Assembly (NCBI GenBank): GCA_030616835.1
Contig: JAUWWP010000091.1
Location: 1-8,407, forward strand
DNA length: 8,407 nt
Direction of reading: 5' to 3'
DNA from: Deltaproteobacteria bacterium
Lineage (GTDB): Bacteria; Desulfobacterota; G020345765
The translations under genes were made by a program, and so were the position numbers. The notes beneath the pieces were generated by a model. The model saw only the letters and a list, made by a program, of their open reading frames with translations. It made no database searches and was not told the DNA's origin. The stretch's first letter is position 1. Every line of letters starts with the position of its first letter. Positions 1-6,132 of this stretch are shown piece by piece.

Positions 1-852
1 CCTTATACCATGAGGATTGTCTCCGATATTCTGGAGTCTAACGGTTCTTCATCAATGGCTACTGTCTGTGGGGGTACTCTCGCCTTGATGGATGCAGGGG
101 TCCCGATCAAGACTCCCGTGGCCGGAATTGCTATGGGTTTGATCAAGGAGGGGGGGGAATTCTATATTCTTTCCGATATCCTGGGAGATGAGGATCACAT
201 AGGAGATATGGATTTCAAAGTAGCAGGGACCCGGGAGGGGATAACCGTCCTGCAGATGGATATTAAGATACCGGGGGTCAACGAGGAGATTCTACGCCGT
301 GCCCTCGCTCAGGCAAGAGAGGGAAGAATTAAGATCTTGGATAAGATGCTTGCCATCATCGAGGCACCCCGGCCCGAGCTTTCGGTCTATGCGCCCCGCA
401 TTGTTACCATCTATGTCAAGCCCGAAAGGATCAAGGATGTGATCGGCCCCGGTGGTAAAATTATTAAGGGTATTATTAGAAGTACCGGGGTCAAGATCGA
501 CATTGACGATACCGGAAAGGTCGAAATTGCCTCCACCGATAGTGAAGCAATGGAGGAGGCCATCGAGTTGGTAAAGAAGCTTGTTCAGGAGGTGGAAATC
601 GGTAAGCTCTATATGGGTAAGGTAAAGAAGATTATGGACTTCGGAGCCTTTGTCGAAATCTTTCCTGGCACCGAGGGGTTGGTCCATATCTCCCAACTAA
701 CTGATGAATATGTACGCCAGGTGCAAGATGTCGTTAAGGAAGGAGAGGAAATCATAGTCAAGGTCTTGGATGTCGACCCCCAGGGAAAAATCCGTTTAAG
801 CAGGAAGGAGGCCTTGGGAAAGAGTCTGGATGGACAGCCTGCCGCTTCTTGA
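1..852 (+). CDS. pnp: Polyribonucleotide nucleotidyltransferase (PNPase), 3' part
   Basis: PNPase is a phosphorolytic 3'-5' exoribonuclease that degrades mRNA, releasing nucleoside diphosphates. The gene starts left of the window: codons at bases 1-9 (P-Y-T) continue in frame into the ATG at base 10, which is an internal Met. Numbering from that Met, residues 1-100 are the end of the second RNase PH core. They include SNGSSSMATVCGG and GDEDHIGDMDFKVAG, whose aspartates D60 and D66 match the family's catalytic pair. A KH domain follows (about 130-190) with its GPGG loop at 146-149, then an S1 domain (about 197-265, GKVKKIMDFGAFVEI, LVHISQL). Only about 15 residues follow S1, so the C-terminal tail is short. 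The domain order is complete and undamaged. No convincing intrinsic terminator follows the stop. The identification is essentially certain; only the start is missing. Confidence 0.97.
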   Translation, partial: PYTMRIVSDILESNGSSSMATVCGGTLALMDAGVPIKTPVAGIAMGLIKEGGEFYILSDILGDEDHIGDMDFKVAGTREGITVLQMDIKIPGVNEEILRRALAQAREGRIKILDKMLAIIEAPRPELSVYAPRIVTIYVKPERIKDVIGPGGKIIKGIIRSTGVKIDIDDTGKVEIASTDSEAMEEAIELVKKLVQEVEIGKLYMGKVKKIMDFGAFVEIFPGTEGLVHISQLTDEYVRQVQDVVKEGEEIIVKVLDVDPQGKIRLSRKEALGKSLDGQPAAS

Positions 853-913
853 GCTATGCTTATGATTTTAAGCTCTTCACGGAATATAATGGGTAGAAGG
901 TGAGATAAGCCTA

Positions 914-952
914 CTTCGCCGTAGTTCAGCTGCCGCTTTAGCTCCGGCGAAG
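914..952. repeat. Imperfect inverted repeat in pnp-TPR gap
   Basis: CTTCGCCG at 914-921 is exactly complementary to CGGCGAAG at 945-952, with a 23-base interior that can pair partly further in. No T-run follows, so it does not look like an intrinsic terminator. It may be a dispersed palindromic element or an RNA processing or stability hairpin behind pnp. The rest of 853-1116 shows no gene. Confidence 0.5.
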
Positions 953-992
953 GTGGCTGGCTACGAAGGCTGAATGTCAAATTCATTTACTT

Positions 993-1039
993 CAGGGAAT
1001 AGCAGGGAGTAGCAAGGAATAGCAGGGAATAGCAGGGAC
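993..1039. repeat. 10-bp tandem repeat, about 4.7 copies
   Basis: The unit CAGGGAATAG is repeated head to tail: CAGGGAATAG, CAGGGAGTAG, CAAGGAATAG, CAGGGAATAG and a partial CAGGGAC. The copies differ by single bases. It lies in the non-coding gap upstream of the TPR lipoprotein gene, about 80 bases before its start codon. No function can be read from it; the period and near-identity suggest slippage or unequal recombination. Confidence 0.85.
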
Positions 1040-1116
1040 TTGAACCCTTGAATCCTATTTATTGGCATTTGGATTTTTTCCCACAGGTGAGCTAATCACC
1101 CCAGGAGGTAGAAATA

Positions 1117-2151
1117 ATGAAATGGCGAGCCCTTATAGTTTTGCTAATGGTAATAACTGGATGCGGCAGTTCCAGTTATAAGAAGGCAGAAGAGTTCAGA
1201 GTGAAGGAAGATAATGAAGCTGCGGTTAAACTTTACCAGAAAGCAGTGAAAAGTTATCCCGGCAATCCCTGGGGTCACAGCAATCTTAGTGTCCTTTACA
1301 GCACTTTGGGTAAATACGACCTGGCCGGTATGGAGAGTAAGTCCGTAGATCTGCCGGAAGCCCATCTCAATCTGGGAATTATTTACTTTGCCCAGGGTGA
1401 AAATGATCTGGCCATTAGCGAGTGCGAGGAGGCAATAAAGCTGAACCCTGATTTTGCCGAGGCTTATTATAATATGGGTTTTATCTATATCTATCAGGGT
1501 AAGTATGAGCAGGCAATACCGGAACTGCGGAGAGCATTAGAGATTAAACCTGATTACGCTGATGCCCATATCGCTCTGGGCTTTACCTATTTTAATCAGA
1601 AGAACTATAAGCCGGCAGTAGCGGAGTTTAAAAGAGCCCTGAAAGTTGACGCAAAATCTGCCGAAGCTCATTATCTGCTGGGGACAGTCTATGAAAAGCA
1701 GCGGAGGTACCGCTCAGCCTTCTCCGAGTACCGGAAGGCCTTAAAGCTCAAACGCAGGTTCGCCGAGGCCTATTTCAGTACCGCCGGGATTTATGAAAGG
1801 TACAGAAGGTATGATCGGGCCATTAAACTGTACCGGATCGCAATAAAGCTCAGGCGTAATTATGCCGATGCCTATCATAAGGTGGGGTGGCTTTACGCTA
1901 CCATACCGGATAGGAGGTATAAGAAACCCCGCCATGCAATTGCATACTCTGCCCGGGCAGTAAAACTGACTAAGTGGAAAAATCCGGTTTTCATCAGCAC
2001 CCTGGCCGAGGCCTTTTACAGCAAAGGTGATTATGCTAAGGCGATTAAATGTGTGAAGCGGGCCATGAGATTAAGACCCGCTAATATCAATTATTATCGG
2101 CAGCAGCTCGCTAAGTTTCAGGGGGCCAAAAGAAAGCGGTGGATCAGATAG
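1117..2151 (+). CDS. TPR-repeat lipoprotein
   Basis: This 344-residue protein opens with a lipoprotein signal: basic start MKWR, hydrophobic ALIVLLMV, lipobox I-T-G-C with Cys16 as the predicted lipidated residue, then a Ser-rich linker. Position +2 is Gly, so outer-membrane or surface sorting is possible if the host is diderm. From residue 22 on it is tetratricopeptide repeats, with typical A/G/Y/P positions (for example 82-115, 116-149, 150-183, 184-217, 218-251 and 289-322). These form a helical scaffold for binding partner proteins. The repeat around 66-82 is about six residues short. The second half is strongly basic (KLKRRF, YRRYDR, DRRYKKPRH, AKRKRWIR). A strong Shine-Dalgarno AGGAGG at 1103-1108 supports the start. 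TPR lipoproteins serve secretion, envelope assembly or pilus biogenesis; which applies here cannot be told, as the neighbours give no clue. Confidence 0.9.
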   Translation: MKWRALIVLLMVITGCGSSSYKKAEEFRVKEDNEAAVKLYQKAVKSYPGNPWGHSNLSVLYSTLGKYDLAGMESKSVDLPEAHLNLGIIYFAQGENDLAISECEEAIKLNPDFAEAYYNMGFIYIYQGKYEQAIPELRRALEIKPDYADAHIALGFTYFNQKNYKPAVAEFKRALKVDAKSAEAHYLLGTVYEKQRRYRSAFSEYRKALKLKRRFAEAYFSTAGIYERYRRYDRAIKLYRIAIKLRRNYADAYHKVGWLYATIPDRRYKKPRHAIAYSARAVKLTKWKNPVFISTLAEAFYSKGDYAKAIKCVKRAMRLRPANINYYRQQLAKFQGAKRKRWIR

Positions 2152-2211
2152 AATCAGGGGGCAGCTCCCGGATATTGAGATGAACAATATATTTAATCTG
2201 CAATGGAGAAG

Positions 2212-2219
2212 AAAGGTGG
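2212..2219 (+). promoter_or_regulatory. Ribosome binding site deciding the orf85 start
   Basis: AAAGGTGG ends five bases before the ATG at 2225. The alternative in-frame ATG at 2180 has only a weak GGA upstream. This favours the shorter 85-residue product. Confidence 0.55.
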
Positions 2220-2224
2220 ATACA

Positions 2225-2482
2225 ATGGTGGAAGCCCTTCTTCGCCGTTATAATCTTGAGTATTTTCTTGAAGGAGATTATAACAATCCCTCATTCAGGA
2301 TAAAGGGTTCGGTTATAAAAAGGGTTGCCTTTGCCCTTTGTGACAAAAAAGAGGTTATAAAAGAGGATGAGAACATCGATCTTATTCCCGCCAGTAAGGA
2401 AGAGCTAAGCTACTACGAGTGGGAGCTGAGGAGGCAGGTGCAAAAGAGGATTTCAACTATACTGGAAGAAAGGTGGGCCTGA
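2225..2482 (+). CDS. Small hypothetical protein (85 aa; 100 aa if started at 2180)
   Basis: I do not recognise this protein. From the preferred ATG it is 85 residues, soluble, with no signal peptide or membrane segment. It begins MVEALLRRYNLEYFLEGD, has a short section likely to be beta strands (SFRIKG, RVAFALC) and ends in a charged, probably helical tail (EELSYYEWELRRQVQKRISTILEERWA... to the stop). It has one cysteine and no metal-binding motif. The frame could open at 2180, 28 bases after the TPR lipoprotein stop, but the better Shine-Dalgarno lies before 2225. The same strand and close spacing suggest cotranscription with the TPR gene. The frame is uninterrupted and has a normal amino acid mix, so it is probably real, but no function is assigned. 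Confidence 0.6.
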   Translation: MVEALLRRYNLEYFLEGDYNNPSFRIKGSVIKRVAFALCDKKEVIKEDENIDLIPASKEELSYYEWELRRQVQKRISTILEERWA

Positions 2483-2803
2483 GCCTGCTGAAAAAAAGCA
2501 GCCTCAATCTGACATACTATATGGAACGACAAAAATAATTGTGCATAGGGTAGTGTTGGAAATACAGACAGATGAATAAATTCTAAGCACTAAGCACCAA
2601 ATCCTAAACAATATTAAATGACCAAAATTCAAAATACAAAACATTCCTTTCGACAGGCTCAGGAGAAAGTTTTGAACATTTGATATTTGTATTTAGAACT
2701 TGTTTAGGGTTTAGGATTTGGGATTTAGGATTTATCAGCATAATGATGGATGAAATATCATATGCAGATATTTAATACGCTTTATATAAATACTTTCATG
2801 GAG
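2483..2803. other. Convergent intergenic region, no gene seen
   Basis: This 321-base gap separates the plus-strand small protein from the minus-strand membrane protein, which converge here. It is AT-rich. About half is the quasi-palindromic repeat at 2583-2733; I see no further reading frame of note and no RNA gene. A weak stem just after the first stop (GAG-C-CTGCT / AGCAG-C-CTC, 2481-2505) lacks a T-run. No clear intrinsic terminator serves either gene. Confidence 0.7.
2583..2733. repeat. AT-rich quasi-palindromic dispersed-type repeat
   Basis: The left part starts with a tandem CTAAGCA (2583-2596) and contains AAATCCTAAACA (2599-2610). The right part contains TGTTTAGG-GTTTA-GGATTT (2701-2719), the reverse complement of that word with five bases inserted. 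Between them are degenerate AAAATTCAAAATACAAAAC and TTTGATATTTGTATTTAG words that also oppose each other. The centre is CCTTTCGACAGGCTCAGGAG, flanked by CTTTC/GAAAG (2647-2651, 2665-2669). Similar words (GGATTTGGGATTT) recur at 3750-3766. It reads as a non-autonomous repeat element. Its place between converging genes would let it form a stem-loop in either transcript. Confidence 0.7.
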
Positions 2804-3580
2804 TTAGCTTTTTTCTTCCCCCGAGGATAAGATATCAATTATTTTTCTACGCAGTTGCTCCATTTCCAGTTCAATCTCCTTTCTATCTTCCTCCTTTTTA
2901 CTCAGCAGAGCTTTATGGGCTAATTCACTAAACTGCTCGGAGTAGTTTTCAAAATCATAAAGGCTACGCCGAGCCGACCGGATTGAGCGTGCCTTCTCGA
3001 GCGGCTTTTTTCGCTGAAACCTTTTCACCAGAGAAGAGGTTTGAAACTCCCTTTTCAGCAGATAACCGCTTCGATCTAGCCCCCATCCTACCAGAGCAAA
3101 GACTATTAGTGGGAGGATTACCCAGAGGACAGTAAGCAAGATCGTTCGGATGTCTCCCGAGTGATCGGGACGGACAATTCTGTTGGTGAAATACCAAAGT
3201 ATGCTTATCGAGGTGAGTGAAACAATAAAGCTGGTCTTCCCCGAAGCTAAATCCAGGAGCTTAAGCCCAATGGTCAAGATCAGGGTAAGCAGCAACATGA
3301 TCAGAACCCTGATTCCCATCAGGCTTAGAAGCCGGGAGAGCAGATTAAATACCTCTCGAATCCCCAGTAATACGGTTTTGATCTCCTTGATGACTCCTCG
3401 GAAGTATTCAAATACCCCTTTTTTCTCTGCCCCGGCCTCTCCCGAATAGATCTTGACTGCGGAGTCGCTGCCCTCAGCTTCGTGAGTCTGTAGAAGGATA
3501 AGAGATCCTCCCAAAAGAATCATAATTAATCCTAATGCTAATTTGGGTAAAATGCTTCTTAATTTACCGGGAAGTAACAT
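2804..3580 (-). CDS. Multi-pass membrane protein of unknown function
   Basis: I do not recognise this family. Started at the ATG ending at 3580 it has 258 residues. Near the N-terminus is a hydrophobic stretch (LALGLIMILLGGSLILL) that is either a signal peptide or a first membrane helix. An amphipathic section follows, then three further hydrophobic segments (IRVLIMLLLTLILTIGLKLL; SFIVSLTSISILWYF; ILLTVLWVILPLIVFALVGW). It ends in a long charged tail with a likely coiled coil (KKEEDRKEIELEMEQLRRKI). The frame stays open up to 3739, but the added 53 codons lie largely in repeat DNA (peptide FHFALCILQFSI), so I reject that start. ATG 3580 has no strong Shine-Dalgarno. ATG 3523 has AGGA nearby but would cut the hydrophobic N-terminus. 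The gene faces away from the aminotransferase stop, on the same strand, separated by 256 bases of repeats. Confidence 0.72.
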   Translation of the reverse strand: MLLPGKLRSILPKLALGLIMILLGGSLILLQTHEAEGSDSAVKIYSGEAGAEKKGVFEYFRGVIKEIKTVLLGIREVFNLLSRLLSLMGIRVLIMLLLTLILTIGLKLLDLASGKTSFIVSLTSISILWYFTNRIVRPDHSGDIRTILLTVLWVILPLIVFALVGWGLDRSGYLLKREFQTSSLVKRFQRKKPLEKARSIRSARRSLYDFENYSEQFSELAHKALLSKKEEDRKEIELEMEQLRRKIIDILSSGEEKS

Positions 3581-3630
3581 TCTGAGTCTCTTAAGAAAAG
3601 TGGATAGGTCCGCCTCAGGGCGAATTGAAA

Positions 3631-3659
3631 ATTGTAAAATGCAAAGTGCAAAGTGAAAA
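3631..3659 (-). promoter_or_regulatory. Candidate promoter of membrane protein gene, inside repeat
   Basis: On the minus strand TTTTCA (3659-3654), a 17-base spacer and TACAAT (3636-3631) resemble a sigma-70 promoter (4/6 and 5/6 matches). It sits about 50 bases upstream of the ATG at 3580, entirely within the low-complexity repeat. AT-rich repeats produce such matches by chance, so this is tentative. Confidence 0.3.
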
Positions 3660-3679
3660 ATGTAAATGATTGAATCTTG

Positions 3680-3697
3680 CCCCGATGTCCATCGGGG
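3680..3697. repeat. Perfect 8-bp hairpin CCCCGATG-TC-CATCGGGG
   Basis: The arms at 3680-3687 and 3690-3697 are exact complements around a two-base TC centre. No T-run follows on either strand, so it is not an intrinsic terminator. It looks like another dispersed palindromic word inside the mosaic. Confidence 0.7.
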
Positions 3698-3812
3698 TGA
3701 AGGATTTGAACCACGAATTACTCGAAATACACGAAACAAATTTCCCTTTTGGGATTTGGGATTTGATTGATTTGGGCTTTGGTCATTGGGACTTGAGTCC
3801 GTCTGAGGCGGA

Positions 3813-3840
3813 GTAGGGGCAATTCATGAATTGCCCCTAC
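3813..3840. repeat. Perfect 28-bp palindrome (copy 1), holds a stop codon
   Basis: The arms GTAGGGGCAATTCA and TGAATTGCCCCTAC are exact complements with no spacer. Bases 3837-3839 are the TAG stop of the aminotransferase, so the repeat overlaps the gene end. Bases 3817-3840 are identical to 6137-6160. In the aminotransferase transcript it would make a strong stem-loop right at the stop, without a following T-run. Confidence 0.95.
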
Positions 3841-5030
3841 TTCAGCCCTGCTACTGCTTCCTCGATCCTATCCATTCCTTTCTTGATATTGTCCAGGGAG
3901 GTGGCATAGGAGAGTCTGAGATAATTGTCTGCCCCGAAGTCCACACCAGGAACGACGGCAACCTTCGCAGTATTGAGAAGATAATCGGCAAGCTCAGCGG
4001 AGCTATTTATCCGCTTGGCACCGAAGCCTTTGCCCAGAAGCCTGGAGATGTTAGGGAATACATAGAAGGCTCCCTGGGGCCTTGGGCAACTCATCCCCTC
4101 GACCAAGTTGCAGCGGTCAACCATATAATCCCTTCTCTTCGCAAACTCCTTTCTCATCTCCTCCACTGTCTCCTGAGGGCCTTTGAGCGCTTCAGTAGCT
4201 GCCTTGAGTGAGATGGAAGTGGGATTGGAGGTACTGTGGCTCTGGGTCCTGGTCATCGCTTCGATAATCTCCCTGGGGCCAGCAGCATAGCCGATACGCC
4301 ATCCGGTCATGGCATAGGCCTTGGAGACACCATTAACGGTGATAGTTAGGTCATAAATCTCCTTACTTAGGGAGGCAATGGAGGTAAATATAGAGTCATC
4401 ATAAATAAGTTTTTCATAAATCTCATCCGAGATAACAAAAACATTTTTCTCCACTGCCACTTCCGCGATCCTCTCCAGTTCTTCCTTGCTGTAGGAGGCC
4501 CCGGTAGGATTCGACGGGCTGTTAAGCACTATTGCCCTGGTCTTTTTGGTGATTGCCTTTTTAAGCTGTGCGGGCGTGATCTTAAAGCCTTCCTCCTCTC
4601 TGGTGTTAATAATCACCGGGTCAGCTCCGGCCAGGAGGGCCATAGGAGGATAGGATAACCAGTAGGGAGCAGGAATGATTATCTCAGTTCCTTCCTCCAG
4701 TATTACCTGGATAATGTTATATAGAGAGTGTTTGGCCCCGCAGGAGACGATGATCTGAGCAATGTCATAGCTCAGGCCATTGTCTTTTTTAAACTTCTCC
4801 GCAATGGCCTCCTTGAGCTCAACGGTTCCTCCGGCCGGGCAGTATTTGGTAAAGCCTTCATTAATGGCCCTGATAGCAGTATCTTTGATGTTCTGCGGGG
4901 TATCGAAGTCGGGCTCCCCCGCGCCAAATGAGACTACATCCACCCCTTCGGCGCGTAGGGCATTGGCCCTGGCACTGATGGCCAAGGTAGAGGAAGGCTT
5001 AATATCTTTAACCCGATTAGCTAACTGCAT
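3837..5030 (-). CDS. Class I aspartate aminotransferase (subgroup I-beta)
   Basis: This is a PLP-dependent fold-type I aminotransferase of 397 residues, the full length of the I-beta aspartate aminotransferases. Visible signatures are FGAGEPDFDTP (35-45), the PLP-contacting SPSNPTG (171-177, Asn174) and SDEIYE (Asp202). The Schiff-base lysine is Lys237 in NGVSKAYAMTGWRIGY, with the phosphate-binding Arg245 in the same stretch. Arg372 in NYLRLSYA should bind the substrate carboxylate. The likely reaction is aspartate plus 2-oxoglutarate to oxaloacetate plus glutamate in the cytoplasm; related enzymes also use prephenate or other amino acids, so substrate is not fixed. Thr69 (AGGTVELK) sits where I recall prephenate-active members have threonine, a weak hint. 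The ATG overlaps the coaD end by 14 bases and is preceded by GGAAAGGGG, so it is translated from the coaD message. The TAG stop comes from a repeat palindrome. Confidence 0.93.
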   Translation of the reverse strand: MQLANRVKDIKPSSTLAISARANALRAEGVDVVSFGAGEPDFDTPQNIKDTAIRAINEGFTKYCPAGGTVELKEAIAEKFKKDNGLSYDIAQIIVSCGAKHSLYNIIQVILEEGTEIIIPAPYWLSYPPMALLAGADPVIINTREEEGFKITPAQLKKAITKKTRAIVLNSPSNPTGASYSKEELERIAEVAVEKNVFVISDEIYEKLIYDDSIFTSIASLSKEIYDLTITVNGVSKAYAMTGWRIGYAAGPREIIEAMTRTQSHSTSNPTSISLKAATEALKGPQETVEEMRKEFAKRRDYMVDRCNLVEGMSCPRPQGAFYVFPNISRLLGKGFGAKRINSSAELADYLLNTAKVAVVPGVDFGADNYLRLSYATSLDNIKKGMDRIEEAVAGLK

Positions 5031-5529
5031 CTTTTTTCCCCTTTCCTTTTTTCTGGAGTTTTTCTCTCAGTCTTTTCTCCACTAATTTGGGGACCATCCC
5101 GCTTACCGAGCCCTCCAGGCTCGCTATCTCTTTCACCAATCCTGAGCTAAGATAGGAATAAGGCTCACTTGCCATCATAAACAGGGTTTCTATCTGGCTA
5201 TTCATCCTGCGGTTAGTCAGGGCCATCTGAAATTCGTATTCGAAATCGGAGACAAAACGAAGCCCCTTCATGATTACCTTGGCCTGACGCCGAGCCACAT
5301 AATCAACCAAAAGGCAGGAGAAGCTATCTACCTCTATATTTTTCCGGCCTTTAAATATTTGACGGATCATATCCACTCTTTCCTTTTCTGAGAAAAGGTT
5401 AGCTTTCTGGGGATTGTGAGCCACCGCCACAATCAGCTCATCAAAGATCTCTACCCCTCTCTCAATAATATCTACATGCCCATTGGTAATGGGATCGAAG
5501 GAACCGGGGTATATTGCTACCTTTTTCAT
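5017..5529 (-). CDS. coaD: Phosphopantetheine adenylyltransferase
   Basis: CoaD transfers AMP from ATP to 4'-phosphopantetheine, giving dephospho-CoA, the penultimate step of coenzyme A synthesis. The 170-residue protein has the nucleotidyltransferase motif YPGSFDPITNGH (7-18) with the T-x-G-H signature, then KGLRFVSDFEYEFQMA (88-103), and the ATP-binding YSYLSSGLVKEIA (124-136). It is slightly longer than the usual 160 or so because of a basic tail (KLQKKGKGKKDAVS). The last codons overlap the aminotransferase start by 14 bases, so the tail may be a by-product of that overlap. A near-perfect Shine-Dalgarno AAGGAGGTG (plus-strand 5541-5549) lies 11 bases before the ATG. It follows rsmD by 35 bases on the same strand, a common pairing in bacteria. 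Confidence 0.97.
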   Translation of the reverse strand: MKKVAIYPGSFDPITNGHVDIIERGVEIFDELIVAVAHNPQKANLFSEKERVDMIRQIFKGRKNIEVDSFSCLLVDYVARRQAKVIMKGLRFVSDFEYEFQMALTNRRMNSQIETLFMMASEPYSYLSSGLVKEIASLEGSVSGMVPKLVEKRLREKLQKKGKGKKDAVS

Positions 5530-5564
5530 CGAATTTTTCTCACCTCCTTGCTGAATGTTTTTTA

Positions 5565-6116
5565 TTAACTTACCCGAAAAAAGCTGACCAGGGTTTCCCC
5601 ATACCTTCGCTGATCCTCAAGGATCAGCCTTCCCGATGCTTCCGGGAATTTTTCCCTCGGGCTGTGCTGGGCGACGACCAGTGAGCCCGGCTTAAGGATG
5701 TTACTCGGGGAGAGGGCTTTTAGAGTCCTGGCTATCAGGGCCTTCTCGTAAGGGGGATCTAAGAAGATTAAATCAAAGCTTTCCCGCCTTTTGCCCAGCA
5801 ACTTGATCCCCGCCTCAACCCTCCCGCGAATAACCGTTCCCCTTTCCCTGAATTGACAACTCTCCAGGTTTTCTTTCAAGATCCGGGTCGTCTCGAGATG
5901 AGCTTCAATAAAAACTGCTTCTTTTGCTCCCCGGCTCAAGGCCTCGATCCCCAAAGTTCCGCTACCAGCAAACAGATCCAGGACCATTCTGCCCGGCAGC
6001 TCACCGGCAATGATGTTGAAAATGGCCTCCCTGACCCGATCGGGGGTAGGTCGGAGCTCTAATCCTTTAAGCGATCTTAAGCTCCTCCTTTTACTACTTC
6101 CGCTGATTACCCTCAT
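5565..6116 (-). CDS. rsmD: 16S rRNA (guanine966-N2)-methyltransferase
   Basis: RsmD methylates N2 of G966 (E. coli numbering) of 16S rRNA using S-adenosylmethionine. At 183 residues it has the normal family length. The characteristic RPTPDRVREAIFN is at 22-34. The SAM-binding motif I DLFAGSGTLGIEALSRGA is at 47-64, an acidic ribose-binding residue is in FIEAH (Glu71), and the catalytic DPPY is at 120-123. The end RRYGETLVSFF is also typical. The start MRVISG matches the usual RsmD N-terminus, yet the 17 bases upstream (CCTCTGAATTAATCAA) contain no Shine-Dalgarno, and a 28-bp palindrome lies just beyond. It is the first gene of the rsmD-coaD-aminotransferase operon, read away from orf89. Confidence 0.96.
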   Translation of the reverse strand: MRVISGSSKRRSLRSLKGLELRPTPDRVREAIFNIIAGELPGRMVLDLFAGSGTLGIEALSRGAKEAVFIEAHLETTRILKENLESCQFRERGTVIRGRVEAGIKLLGKRRESFDLIFLDPPYEKALIARTLKALSPSNILKPGSLVVAQHSPREKFPEASGRLILEDQRRYGETLVSFFRVS

Positions 6117-6132
6117 TTGATTAATTCAGAGG

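Larger units (their letters stand above)
3609..3840. repeat. Left repeat mosaic between membrane gene and aminotransferase
   Basis: This stretch is a chain of short repeat words. TCCGCCTCAGGGCGA lies at 3609-3623. Low-complexity AAAATGCAAAGTGCAAAG-type DNA lies at 3623-3675. A perfect CCCCGATG/CATCGGGG stem with two-base loop is at 3680-3697. CCACGAATTACTCGAAATAC-type DNA runs from about 3711, and GGGATTTGGGATTTG from about 3750. TGGGCTTTGGTCA is at 3773-3785, TCCGTCTGAGGCGGA at 3798-3812, and the 28-bp palindrome at 3813-3840. Apart from the tail end of the palindrome, no coding sequence is supported here. Several of these words recur, inverted, at 6133-6324. Confidence 0.8.

Noticed and set aside
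292..696. Minus-strand open frame of 134 codons inside pnp
   Set aside because: It is antisense to the clearly coding KH and S1 domains of PNPase and has no recognisable protein features.
851..875. GAGCT/AGCTC pairing just after pnp as a terminator
   Set aside because: The stem is only five pairs with a large loop and no T-run.
609..986. Minus-strand open frame of 125 codons crossing the pnp end
   Set aside because: It overlaps the pnp 3' end antisense and the hairpin region, with Ser/Pro-rich text typical of a non-coding frame.
2481..2505. Stem GAG-C-CTGCT / AGCAG-C-CTC as a terminator for the small protein gene
   Set aside because: It holds a C-C mismatch and the following bases (AATCTGACAT) are not T-rich; the A-run lies in the loop.
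3581..3739. N-terminal 53 codons of the longest membrane-protein frame as real protein
   Set aside because: They translate repeat words, and a hydrophobic N-terminal segment begins shortly after the ATG at 3580.
3609..3840. CRISPR-like array
   Set aside because: The words differ from one another and are not evenly spaced; there are no repeat-spacer units and no cas genes.
3831..4211. Plus-strand open frame of 126 codons
   Set aside because: It is antisense to the aminotransferase C-terminal domain, which is unmistakably coding.
4780..5085. Plus-strand open frame of 101 codons
   Set aside because: It is antisense to the aminotransferase N-terminus and the coaD end, and has no features of its own.
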